Source: Phascolarctobacterium sp. (GTDB taxonomy: Bacteria > Bacillota > Negativicutes > Acidaminococcales > Acidaminococcaceae). From it: DNA of 32,958 nt. The notes under the pieces are model-generated. The model was given only the letters and a program-made list of their open reading frames with translations. It searched no databases and had not been told where the DNA came from. Of the stretch, positions 18,012 to 26,162 are shown piece by piece. Location of the stretch: contig JAJQDY010000061.1 of NCBI GenBank assembly GCA_021201965.1, positions 1 through 32,958 on the forward strand, written 5' to 3'. The stretch's first letter is position 1. Each line of letters starts with the position of its first letter. The position numbers and the translations under genes are program-made.

Positions 18012-18865
18012 GAAACGGGAAACTGCTGGTTATTCCCATCGTCGCTTGGCTGAGCATTTTTTTCGTTATTCCGCTGCTTATCGTGGTAGCGGTATCATTT
18101 ACCAGCCGCACGGCTTATGGGCAGATATTTTTCCAGCTTACCATATCTAATTATATTCACTTTTTGGAGCCGCTGTATCTTTCAATTTTTGCGGGAACAC
18201 TGTTTACTGCCATACTTGCTACAGTGCTTACGATTCTCATGGGCTATCCTCTGGCCTACTATATCGCAAAGCTCCCTAAAAAATGGCAGCAGCCGGCTTT
18301 AATACTTGCAATGATTCCCTTCTGGATTAATTTTTTAATCCGGTCATATGCTTGGGTCATAATTTTGCGCAGTCAGGGCGTTTTAAATACCCTGCTTTTA
18401 AAAATCGGCATTATTGAACAGCCTCTCCAGCTATTGTACAATGATACAGCCGTTATGCTAGGCATGGTCTATGCTCTTCTTCCATTTATGGTACTACCGA
18501 TTTATGTTTCGATTGAACAACTGGATCACCGTCTCATCGAAGCAGCATCAGATCTTGGTGCTACACCTTTTACAGCTTTCAGAAAAATAACATTGCCGTT
18601 GACCATTCCAGGTATCGCAGCTGGGACAATCCTGGTTTTTATCTCGTCCCTTGGCATGTTTGTGGTACCTGACGTCATGGGCGGAGCCAAATCTGCCCTC
18701 ATCGGCAACCTTATCCAGAACCAGTTCTTATCAGCAAGAGACTGGCCGTTCGGCAGCGCCTTATCCATCGTTCTTGCAGTGCTTTCCCTAGTTCTTATCA
18801 TGCTCTACTATAAGGCACTGTCCCTTCAGGAAGGAGGCGCACGCAATGTCAAAGACTTGGCGTAG
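18008..18865 (+). CDS. potB: Spermidine/putrescine ABC transporter permease PotB
   Basis: A 285-residue inner-membrane permease with about six helices, the first at about 8-30 ([20 protein letters not shown]). The cytoplasmic EAA loop that docks PotA reads [21 protein letters not shown] near residue 180, given here by its landmarks EAASDLGA and KITLPL. I chose ATG 18008 over an in-frame ATG at 17975, because 18008 forms the usual ATGA overlap with potA and starts just before the first helix. It overlaps potC by 20 bases. Confidence 0.95.
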   Translation: MRNGKLLVIPIVAWLSIFFVIPLLIVVAVSFTSRTAYGQIFFQLTISNYIHFLEPLYLSIFAGTLFTAILATVLTILMGYPLAYYIAKLPKKWQQPALILAMIPFWINFLIRSYAWVIILRSQGVLNTLLLKIGIIEQPLQLLYNDTAVMLGMVYALLPFMVLPIYVSIEQLDHRLIEAASDLGATPFTAFRKITLPLTIPGIAAGTILVFISSLGMFVVPDVMGGAKSALIGNLIQNQFLSARDWPFGSALSIVLAVLSLVLIMLYYKALSLQEGGARNVKDLA

Positions 18866-19643
18866 TCATGTTCTATGTGCCTATGCACTGGCAATTCTCG
18901 CTTTTCTGTATCTTCCGCTGCTATTTCTTGCGCTATACTCTTTTAATGAATCGCGCATCAATGCCGTTTGGAGCGGATTTACCCTAGACTGGTATGCAAC
19001 CCTTTTCAAAAACCGACGTGTGCTTGAGGCTCTTACAAACAGCCTGTTTGTAGCATTCATTTCTACCATTTCTTCTACTGTACTTGGAACCACAGCGGCT
19101 ATTGCCTTAAATAAATATCAGTATAAGTGGAAACCTGCCATTAATGGACTTTTATATATGCCTATTTTGATTCCAGAAATCGTAATGGGACTTTCTCTTC
19201 TGGTACTTTTCAGCCAGCTGCAAATTCCCCTTGGTAAGATAACCCTTACACTTTCCCATATAACCTTCTGTGTTTCATTTGTTGTAATTACCGTTAATGC
19301 CAGACTGGAAGGAATGCGTCCGGAATTGGAACAAGCTGCCATGGATCTTTATGCAACGCCTTTTAAGACTTTCCGCTATATTACCCTGCCCCTTGCTATG
19401 CCAGGCATTGTGGCCGGCGCCTTAATTGCATTTACCCTGTCCATTGACGATTTTATTATCAGTTTTTTTGTGGCAGGACCAAATTCCACGACACTTCCAC
19501 TTTATATTTACGCTACGGTAAAACGCGGTATTTCACCTGAAATAAATGCCCTTTCCACTCTGTTAATGCTGGCTACCATTTCGCTGGTCGGTATCGCACG
19601 GCTTATACAGCCGCATTATATATCAAAAAATAATGAACAATGA
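18846..19643 (+). CDS. potC: Spermidine/putrescine ABC transporter permease PotC
   Basis: A 265-residue second permease subunit with about six helices. The EAA loop appears as EQAAMDLYATPFKTF and YITLPLAMPG, followed by the conserved FTLSIDDFIISFFVAGP segment typical of PotC. ATG 18846 has a strong AGGAGG 8 bases upstream inside the end of potB. Its stop overlaps a possible ATG of potD (ATGA at 19640). Confidence 0.95.
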   Translation: MSKTWRSHVLCAYALAILAFLYLPLLFLALYSFNESRINAVWSGFTLDWYATLFKNRRVLEALTNSLFVAFISTISSTVLGTTAAIALNKYQYKWKPAINGLLYMPILIPEIVMGLSLLVLFSQLQIPLGKITLTLSHITFCVSFVVITVNARLEGMRPELEQAAMDLYATPFKTFRYITLPLAMPGIVAGALIAFTLSIDDFIISFFVAGPNSTTLPLYIYATVKRGISPEINALSTLLMLATISLVGIARLIQPHYISKNNEQ

Positions 19644-19660
19644 AAGCGAGGTCTGAAATC

Positions 19661-20731
19661 ATGAGCAAGAAACTGCTTACCATTCTGCTAATCCTGGCAG
19701 TTTTCGTCATCGCCGGCTGCGGCGGTGAGAAAAAGGAAGAGAAAAAGCCTACAGCCCTTCCGGAACCGCAGATACTTAATCTGTTTAGCTGGGCGGATAA
19801 TTTTGATCCGAAAGTTATTGAAAAATTTGAACAGGAATATAAGTGTAAAGTCAATTATGACGTATTTGGCAATAATGAAGAGCTTCTAGCTAAGATTCAG
19901 GCCGGCGGCGCTCAATACGACGTTATTCAGCCTTCCGATTATATGGTAGCCACCATGCTTAAGTTGAACCTTCTGGAAGAACTTAATATGGCGAACATTC
20001 CCAATGCAAAAAACATCGTCAGCACCTTAAACGCTCCTGTTTACGATACATCTGGAAAACACAGTATCGTTTATACCTGGGGCGTAACCGGTATCGTTTA
20101 TAACAAAAAATTCGTCAAAGAAGCACCTACCAGTTGGAATGATCTCTGGAATGATGAATATAAAGGACGTCTTATCCTTTTAAACGATAACCGTGAGGTT
20201 ATTGGCATGGCCCTAAAAAAAGACGGTTTCTCTAACAATAGTACCAACCCCGAGGAAGTTGCCAAGGCTGTTGCAGATTTAAAGAAACTTGTGCCCAACG
20301 TTCTTGCTTTTGATACTGATACCATAAAACAGAAATTTATCGCTGAGGAAGCCTGGATTGGTATGATGTGGAGTGGCGATGCCAGCTTTACCTACAATGA
20401 TAACAAAAATATCGGTTTCACGGTTCCAAAAGAAGGCACTGTCATCTGGGCTGATACTTTTGCTATTCCTAAAGGTGCAAAGCATAAGGAACTGGCGGAG
20501 AAATTCATCAATTTCATTTACGAACCTAAAATAAGTGCCCAGAACTACGAATACATAGGCTACAACGATCCTAACGAAAAAGCAATGCAATACCATAGCG
20601 AGGAATTCAAAAATGATCCTATGCTGAAAATAGGTTACACAAACATTGATAAGGGCGAATGGCTCACCGATATTGGTGAGGCTCTCACCATGTATGATCG
20701 TTGTTGGACAGAGCTGAAAACCGGTAAATAA
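19661..20731 (+). CDS. potD: Polyamine-binding lipoprotein PotD
   Basis: Extracytoplasmic solute-binding protein of the importer, 356 residues from the start chosen here. The signal peptide is MSKKLLTILLILAVFVIAGC with a lipobox at Cys20, then a Lys/Glu linker, then a type 2 periplasmic binding fold (LFSWADNFDPKVIEKFEQ, YDVIQPSDYMVATM, TWGVTGIVYNKK, WADTFAIPKGAK). ATG 19661 is preferred because it gives a clean signal peptide with GCGAGG upstream; the ATG at 19640 would add seven residues. It ends the potABCD operon at a strong terminator. The ligand is inferred from the operon context. Confidence 0.95.
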   Translation: MSKKLLTILLILAVFVIAGCGGEKKEEKKPTALPEPQILNLFSWADNFDPKVIEKFEQEYKCKVNYDVFGNNEELLAKIQAGGAQYDVIQPSDYMVATMLKLNLLEELNMANIPNAKNIVSTLNAPVYDTSGKHSIVYTWGVTGIVYNKKFVKEAPTSWNDLWNDEYKGRLILLNDNREVIGMALKKDGFSNNSTNPEEVAKAVADLKKLVPNVLAFDTDTIKQKFIAEEAWIGMMWSGDASFTYNDNKNIGFTVPKEGTVIWADTFAIPKGAKHKELAEKFINFIYEPKISAQNYEYIGYNDPNEKAMQYHSEEFKNDPMLKIGYTNIDKGEWLTDIGEALTMYDRCWTELKTGK

Positions 20732-20745
20732 ATATATTGCACATT

Positions 20746-20780
20746 AAAAAAGGATGCGTATTGAAACGCATCCTTTTTTT
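20746..20780. terminator. Bidirectional terminator between potD and arsC-like gene
   Basis: A perfect 14-bp stem AAAAAAGGATGCGT/ACGCATCCTTTTTT (20746-20759 with 20766-20779) has a 6-base loop and T-runs on both strands. It serves potABCD from the left and the arsC-like gene from the right. Confidence 0.92.
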
Positions 20781-20807
20781 GTGTATAATTCGCAGTTTTG
20801 TACATTA

Positions 20808-21167
20808 CTATATTTTCTCCTGCCATTCAGCTTCTCTAAATCCTACCAGCACGAAATTTTTCGTTACCAAAATAGGGCGTTTCACCAGCATACCGTCAGA
20901 TGCGAGAAGCTTAAGCTGCTCCAGCTCGCTCATATCCTGAAGCTTTTCTTTCAGGTGCAGTGCCTTATAAAGATTGCCGCTGGTGTTAAAAAATCGTTTT
21001 AACGGAAGCCCGCTTGCCTTATACCAGGAAGTGAGTTCTTTTGACATCGGTTTATTTTCTTTGATGTCACGCATCGTAAAAATGATGCCATGATTCTTAA
21101 GCCACTTTTCTGCTTTTTCACATGTACTGCATTTAGTATAGCAAATAAATAATATGTTTTCCTTCAT
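20808..21167 (-). CDS. ArsC/Spx-family thioredoxin-fold protein
   Basis: A 119-residue protein of the ArsC/Spx/YffB superfamily: N-terminal thioredoxin-like strand FICYTKCSTCEKAEKWL with a CxxC pair (C13, C16) and extra Cys9, then LKRFFNTSGNLYKAL and the late segment MLVKRPILVTKNFVLVGF. Members are glutathione- or thioredoxin-linked arsenate reductases or Spx regulators; the sequence does not settle which. The RPIL motif with KRP is shared by both. ATG 21167 overlaps the ctpA stop (ATGA), so it is translationally coupled to a protease gene and is the last gene of the long minus-strand run. Confidence 0.9.
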   Translation of the reverse strand: MKENILFICYTKCSTCEKAEKWLKNHGIIFTMRDIKENKPMSKELTSWYKASGLPLKRFFNTSGNLYKALHLKEKLQDMSELEQLKLLASDGMLVKRPILVTKNFVLVGFREAEWQEKI

Positions 21168-22312
21168 TTCTCTTTCAATTCCTCCAGTAAATAGTTTTTT
21201 GCGGCTTCAAGCTGTGTATCTGTTGTTGCATTATCGGGCAATTCAATAACCACATCAGGTTCAACGCCTATATTATGTATGGATACGCCTGAAGGAGTGT
21301 AATATTGCGCCGTTGTTACTTTGATTCCCGTATTATCGCCAAGTTTATAAACGGCCTGTACGCTACCTTTGCCGAAAGTTTTGACCCCAAACAGCTTCCC
21401 GGCTCCAGTATCCTTAACAGCACCTGATACAATCTCTGCTGCACTTGCACTCCCATGGTCTATCAGAACCGCTAGCGGATATTTAACGGCCTCCAGATGC
21501 GAATTTTCAGTAAATTTATTGCCATTTTTATCAACAAGTGAAACAATAGGACCTTTAGGCACAAGAAGCCCTGCCACCTGTACACAGTCTTCCAGAATTC
21601 CTCCTGGATTTCCGCGCAAGTCAAGAAGTGCTGCTTCCATGCCCTGATTTTCCAGTTCTCGGTACTTCTTTCTGAAGTATGTGCCAGTATTTTCATTGAA
21701 CACGGCTATACGAATATAACCTATCTTTGTATCAGGAATCATTTCCCCCGCTACAGACAGAATTTTAATTTCTCCACGCACTACGCGGACATTTTTTTCT
21801 TCGCCATCTTTACCTATGAGTTTCAGAGAAACTTCCGTTCCTTGCTTTCCCCGTATTTTTCTCGCCATTTCCTCCATATTCATAGTTTTAGCATCCACAC
21901 CGTCAACGGCTACAATCTTATCGCCGCTTTTGATGCCCGCCAAGGCACCAGGATTATCAGGCAAAGCGGAAATAACCACATAGTTGTCATCGCGCTTGCC
22001 AAAAACAATTCCTATACCTCCAAAAGTACCTTCCGTCATTTCCGTAAGTGCACTGTAGCTCTCCGCATCCAAATATACGGTGTAAGGATCATTTAAAGAT
22101 CCAACCATTCCAGTTATGGCACCGTCAAACAATTTGGCATTGTCAATTTCCCCGTTAAAATTATTTTTCAGGACACTCATGGTGCGCAAAAATTTAAAAG
22201 CGCCCGAAGCATCACCTGTTATATCCTGCAGTTTCCAACTTACAAATCCTAAAGTTGCCGCCATCGTTAAAAGACAGCAAAATATAATCTGTATTTTTTT
22301 CTTTACAAACAC
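21164..22312 (-). CDS. ctpA: C-terminal processing peptidase, S41 family (CtpA)
   Basis: An exported serine protease of 382 residues: signal/anchor helix (about 6-25), tail-recognition region, PDZ domain (about 95-180, FGGIGIVFG and GIKSGDKIVAVDG), and S41 catalytic core. The catalytic pair appears as Ser290 in GSASAAEIVSGAV and Lys315 in TFGKGSVQAV, with D301 at the family spacing. CtpA proteases process or degrade extracytoplasmic proteins, often wall hydrolases. Start GTG 22312 behind GGAGGC, 27 bases after envC. Its placement next to ftsEX-envC suggests it may control septal hydrolase activity (inference). Confidence 0.95.
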   Translation of the reverse strand: MFVKKKIQIIFCCLLTMAATLGFVSWKLQDITGDASGAFKFLRTMSVLKNNFNGEIDNAKLFDGAITGMVGSLNDPYTVYLDAESYSALTEMTEGTFGGIGIVFGKRDDNYVVISALPDNPGALAGIKSGDKIVAVDGVDAKTMNMEEMARKIRGKQGTEVSLKLIGKDGEEKNVRVVRGEIKILSVAGEMIPDTKIGYIRIAVFNENTGTYFRKKYRELENQGMEAALLDLRGNPGGILEDCVQVAGLLVPKGPIVSLVDKNGNKFTENSHLEAVKYPLAVLIDHGSASAAEIVSGAVKDTGAGKLFGVKTFGKGSVQAVYKLGDNTGIKVTTAQYYTPSGVSIHNIGVEPDVVIELPDNATTDTQLEAAKNYLLEELKEK

Positions 22313-22339
22313 TTCTCTGCTGCCTCCTGTCTAAGTTTA

Positions 22340-23467
22340 TTATGGCAAATAATTTAAAGGTTCCGTAACATCACCATTCAGGCGCACTTCAAAATGGCAG
22401 TGGGGCCCTGTAGACCAACCTGTGCTACCAGCGTAGGCGATTACATGACCTTTATTCACGTATTGCCCTTCGCGCACCGCAAGGGACTGGTTATGGCCAT
22501 AGACTGTAACCAGCCCGCCACCGTGGTCAATCATAACTGCGTTGCCGTATCCACCTAGCCAGCCGCTATAGACGACAGTCCCGCCATCAGAAGCCATAAT
22601 GGGCGTGCCGTAATCCACAGCAATATCCATTCCGCTGTGATATCTAGTAGTGCCGAACACTGGATGAATACGCCAGCCGTAATAAGATGTAATTTCACCA
22701 CGGCAAGGCCACATCATCTGACCCGTTCCGCCAACACTTGGAACCTGCAGATTCCTAAGCATGACGGCAATATTTTCGGATAAGACAACCAGCCTTTCAT
22801 ATTCCTGTTCGCTTTTTTCTTCGGCCTCTTCAGCCTCGTAAAGGATTTTTGCCCTTTCTTTACGCAGTTCATCAGCCTGGGCATGTTTTTCAGCCCATTC
22901 CGCCTGAGCAGCCTTAATTTCGTCCATTTCCTTATCCAGCTCGGCCTGGTATGCATTTATGGCTGTAATAGATTTTACAATGGCATTCAGCATTTCAATA
23001 TCTTTGCGCACAATCTTCTGCAGAAGAAACATCCTTGACGAAAAATCACTAAAATCCCGTGCACCAAGTAAAACATCAAGATAATCAATCTGCCCGTCAA
23101 TGTAGACATTACGCAAACGCTTGCCGTAGATTTGCAGGCGTTCTTCGTGCTCTGCTTTCTTTTTATCCAACTCAGCCTGATTTTTATCAATTAGATCCTG
23201 AAGTCTATCGTTTTCATCCTGCAATGCATTAGCTTGCTTCTGTAGTTCAGTCAGACGGGTCACTACTTCATTTAGACTGGTGCTGGCTGCCTGTGCTTTT
23301 TCACGTGCTACAGCACGTTTAGCATCCATTGCCTTTATCTGGTGCTGCACATCTTCGAGTTCGGCCATTTTTTCTTCAACTTCAGCAGTAAAGCCTGATT
23401 CTGTAAACATGGGCAACAGAATCAATAAAAATGCCAACAACCATGCTGTAAGCCGTCCTCTTCTCAT
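22340..23467 (-). CDS. EnvC-like murein hydrolase activator / M23 (LytM) peptidase
   Basis: An exported 375-residue protein: signal peptide (about 5-28), a long charged coiled-coil region (about 30-235), and a C-terminal LytM domain (about 255-375). All zinc ligands of an active M23 peptidase are present: HSGMD (H277, D281), and HCHFEV (H356, H358). So it may cleave peptidoglycan itself, unlike E. coli EnvC, which has lost the ligands and only activates amidases. I chose ATG 23467 behind TGGAG; a GTG at 23479 overlapping the ftsX stop is also possible. It follows ftsEX directly, the classic partner complex for septal coiled-coil LytM proteins. Confidence 0.93.
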   Translation of the reverse strand: MRRGRLTAWLLAFLLILLPMFTESGFTAEVEEKMAELEDVQHQIKAMDAKRAVAREKAQAASTSLNEVVTRLTELQKQANALQDENDRLQDLIDKNQAELDKKKAEHEERLQIYGKRLRNVYIDGQIDYLDVLLGARDFSDFSSRMFLLQKIVRKDIEMLNAIVKSITAINAYQAELDKEMDEIKAAQAEWAEKHAQADELRKERAKILYEAEEAEEKSEQEYERLVVLSENIAVMLRNLQVPSVGGTGQMMWPCRGEITSYYGWRIHPVFGTTRYHSGMDIAVDYGTPIMASDGGTVVYSGWLGGYGNAVMIDHGGGLVTVYGHNQSLAVREGQYVNKGHVIAYAGSTGWSTGPHCHFEVRLNGDVTEPLNYLP

Positions 23468-23478
23468 TTGCCACTCCA

Positions 23479-24366
23479 CTAAACACGTAGGAACTTACGC
23501 AGGGAAATGTAACTCCCCAATGCGCCGATTCCCGTTCCCGCAACTAGCAAAAATAACGTTATATATGCCATCAAAGGTTGAGCCGGCAGCAGAGGCAAGA
23601 ATGCCAGTGTTGCATAGATACGCGACAAAAGAGCACTGTAAGTACTGTTAAGCAAAATAACTGCTATGACAGCACCCAAAAACCCCAAACTCATCCCTTC
23701 CAAAAGGAACGGCCAGCGAATAAACCAGTCGGTGGCCCCTACATATTTCATAATGATAACTTCTTTGCGCCTAGCAAATACTGTAAGACGTATGGTATTT
23801 GCAATAATAAAGAGCGTACTCATGGATAGGAATATTACCAGGAAAACACCTCCTATACGCAGCATTTTAGTAAGCTGAACCAGATGTTCCACGACTTCTT
23901 GTCCGAATCTTGCCGCTTCTACTTTCTCTATACTGTTTATCTTATCCTCTATTTTCTTGATAGTCTCAGGACTATCTACTCGCACATCAAAAGAATTAGG
24001 AAAAGGGTTTTCTGTTCCCAATGCATCTAAAAGCTTTGCCTGGTTTCCCAACCGCTCTTTAAAACGTTTCAGCGCCTGCTCTTTGCTTATGGCCGTGACC
24101 TTTTCCACCCCAGGAAATTCCTGAAGTTCTTTCTGCGCCTTTTTCAGATCTTCCTCATCGGCATCATCCATCATATATACAGAAACCTGCACCTGACTTT
24201 CCAAATACTGGGCAAGATTATTGATATTCATAGAAATCAACAGAAATATTCCAAGCACAAGTAACGAAACTGCTACCGTAGAAATGGACGCAAAACTCAT
24301 AAACCCATTACGGCGCACTGATTTGTAAGTTTCGCGAATAAAATATTCCTTCGTGCTAAAACTCAT
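23479..24366 (-). CDS. ftsX: Cell-division protein FtsX
   Basis: A 295-residue membrane partner of FtsE: short cytoplasmic start (MSFSTKEYFIRETYKSVRRNGF), TM1 at about 22-45, an extracytoplasmic loop (about 45-160, QVQVSVYMMDD and VEKVTAISKEQALKRF), then three helices including LRIGGVFLVIFLSMSTLFII. The loop recruits wall hydrolases such as the EnvC-like protein encoded next. I chose ATG 24366, overlapping ftsE by 11 bases. An earlier in-frame ATG at 24420 would add an implausible extension inside ftsE. ATG 24372 is another option. Confidence 0.94.
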   Translation of the reverse strand: MSFSTKEYFIRETYKSVRRNGFMSFASISTVAVSLLVLGIFLLISMNINNLAQYLESQVQVSVYMMDDADEEDLKKAQKELQEFPGVEKVTAISKEQALKRFKERLGNQAKLLDALGTENPFPNSFDVRVDSPETIKKIEDKINSIEKVEAARFGQEVVEHLVQLTKMLRIGGVFLVIFLSMSTLFIIANTIRLTVFARRKEVIIMKYVGATDWFIRWPFLLEGMSLGFLGAVIAVILLNSTYSALLSRIYATLAFLPLLPAQPLMAYITLFLLVAGTGIGALGSYISLRKFLRV

Positions 24367-25051
24367 AACCATATACCCCGTGATTTTCGTCGCGGACAAT
24401 ACAGCCTTTTTCAATAGCAATTACACGTTTATCCATGGAATCAACTATTCCCTTATCATGGGTCGCCATAACAATTGTCGTGCCAGTAATATTTATTTCT
24501 TCAAAAATTTGCATAATATCCCTGCTGGTTTCAGGGTCAAGATTCCCCGTGGGTTCGTCTGCAATAACCATGAGTGGATCGTTAACAATGGCCCTTGCAA
24601 TCGCTATACGCTGCTGTTCACCCCCGCTAAGCTCATTGGGATAAGAATTAGCACGTCGACGCAGCCCTACCAGATCCAATACGTTCATAACTATACGTTT
24701 TATTTTGCGGTACGGCTCTTCAATAACCTGCATGGCAAAAGCAACGTTATCATAAACGGTCCTGTCAGGAAGCAGCCTGTAGTCTTGGAAAATAATTCCC
24801 AGCTGCCTACGCATATATGGAATCTCTTTCTCTTCCAGCTTCAAAATATCCACTCCATTCACGAAAATACTGCCTGTACTCGGAACCTCTTCGCGAAATA
24901 GCATTTTTATAAATGTAGACTTACCGGCACCGCTCGGACCTACAATAAAAACGAATTCTCCAGGCGTAATGTGAATATTTACCCCTTGCAGCGCAAATAC
25001 GCCACTGCCATAAGATTTGCTGACATCAGTCATTAATAGCACTGCCACCAT
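24356..25051 (-). CDS. ftsE: Cell-division ATP-binding protein FtsE
   Basis: A 231-residue ABC ATPase: Walker A GPSGAGKST (about 38-46), Q-loop IIFQDYRLLPDRTVYDNVAFA (landmark FQDYRLL), signature LSGGEQQR, Walker B VIADEPTGNLD, and switch His in MATHDKGIV. The RTVYDNVAFAM segment is characteristic of FtsE. ATG 25051 overlaps csaB by 26 bases; a second in-frame ATG at 25033 (MTDVSKSYGS) is also plausible. With ftsX it forms the septal complex that couples ATP hydrolysis to wall hydrolase activity outside the membrane. Confidence 0.96.
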   Translation of the reverse strand: MVAVLLMTDVSKSYGSGVFALQGVNIHITPGEFVFIVGPSGAGKSTFIKMLFREEVPSTGSIFVNGVDILKLEEKEIPYMRRQLGIIFQDYRLLPDRTVYDNVAFAMQVIEEPYRKIKRIVMNVLDLVGLRRRANSYPNELSGGEQQRIAIARAIVNDPLMVIADEPTGNLDPETSRDIMQIFEEINITGTTIVMATHDKGIVDSMDKRVIAIEKGCIVRDENHGVYGYEF

Positions 25052-26162
25052 CCCCTTCCTGTTTTCGTTCGACGTTCCAGTCCTTCAACAAGGTAAAGGT
25101 CATATCAAAATTAAGTTGTGCATTTCGGCACATCTTAGACAAACGTTCGCTGAAAACTGCCGTACCGGCTAATGCATTATCTGCTGCAGACTTTATATCT
25201 TCTGCATTTAAATCATCTATATTTCCTGCAGTTATTCCACCGATTTCCTTTACAAAACCGTCAATCTTGGGATCACATGATATGGCCACGAAAGGAACTG
25301 CCATAATTACAGCAAAAATAAGAGCATGCAGTCTCATGCCTATTAGAAGCGAAAAATTCGCCACTAAAGCCAGAAATTGCTCTGTATCATATTCTGCATC
25401 AAGAACGCAGGCATCTGTTTCCATTGGCAGCATATCGTGCAATTTTTTGCAAGCTGCCACGTCATTCGGATACTGCAAGGGCAGAAGCACGACACAAGCA
25501 TTATGATCATCAGCAATAGTTGAAACCGCAGATGACAGTTCTTTCAAATAATTATCATCCGCCTGCCATTTACGCACGGAAACAGCAACTAAAGGTTTAT
25601 CTTTTGCAACTCCAAATTGCTGTAATAACTGCTCTCCCAGTTCCCTGTCACCAGGCCTTAATGTCAAAACAGCATCTGCGGTTAAACGCACGCAGTCTCT
25701 AGAAACTCCCATCTGCTCCAGCTCTTTCACAGAATCTGCATCGCGCACAGTGATCAAATCAGCCGTATTACAGATGATTCCCGCAAGCTTTTTCAGGATG
25801 CCGGATTTTATCGGTCCAATGCCTTGGGCAAAGAGCATGACTTTTCTGCTGAATACTCTGCCTAAGGCAAGAATCGTAAGGTAATACAAAAGACTTTTCT
25901 TGCTACTAACATCCTGCAACAGGCTTCCCCCACCAGAAAGCAGCAAATCCGAACCCGAAAGAGCCTTTATAATCTTTAAAAAGTTAAAACGATGAATAGA
26001 AACTACTCCATACCTTGCAGCTGTCATTTCAGGGTCTCCCGAAATGACAGTTAATTCCACATATTTTTCCGCACTTCGCAAAGTATTGATAATTGCCGCC
26101 AGCATTGCTTCATCTCCGGCATTAGCAAAACCATAGTATCCGGAAATTACAATCCTAGTCAT
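25026..26162 (-). CDS. csaB: Polysaccharide pyruvyl transferase CsaB
   Basis: A 378-residue enzyme that adds ketal-linked pyruvate to a cell-wall polymer, which in Firmicutes creates the binding site for SLH-domain surface proteins. Conserved landmarks are SGYYGFANAGDEAML, LLLSGGGSLLQDVSSKKSLLYYL, FAQGIGPI, VRDADSVKELEQMGV and LIGMRLHALIFAV. I chose ATG 26162 (MTRIVISGYYGF). A GTG at 26168 with better spacing from AAGGAG is an alternative, and the far-upstream ATG at 26189 lies inside the previous gene. It overlaps the DUF5693 gene and ftsE at its two ends, indicating one operon. Confidence 0.95.
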   Translation of the reverse strand: MTRIVISGYYGFANAGDEAMLAAIINTLRSAEKYVELTVISGDPEMTAARYGVVSIHRFNFLKIIKALSGSDLLLSGGGSLLQDVSSKKSLLYYLTILALGRVFSRKVMLFAQGIGPIKSGILKKLAGIICNTADLITVRDADSVKELEQMGVSRDCVRLTADAVLTLRPGDRELGEQLLQQFGVAKDKPLVAVSVRKWQADDNYLKELSSAVSTIADDHNACVVLLPLQYPNDVAACKKLHDMLPMETDACVLDAEYDTEQFLALVANFSLLIGMRLHALIFAVIMAVPFVAISCDPKIDGFVKEIGGITAGNIDDLNAEDIKSAADNALAGTAVFSERLSKMCRNAQLNFDMTFTLLKDWNVERKQEGDGGSAIND

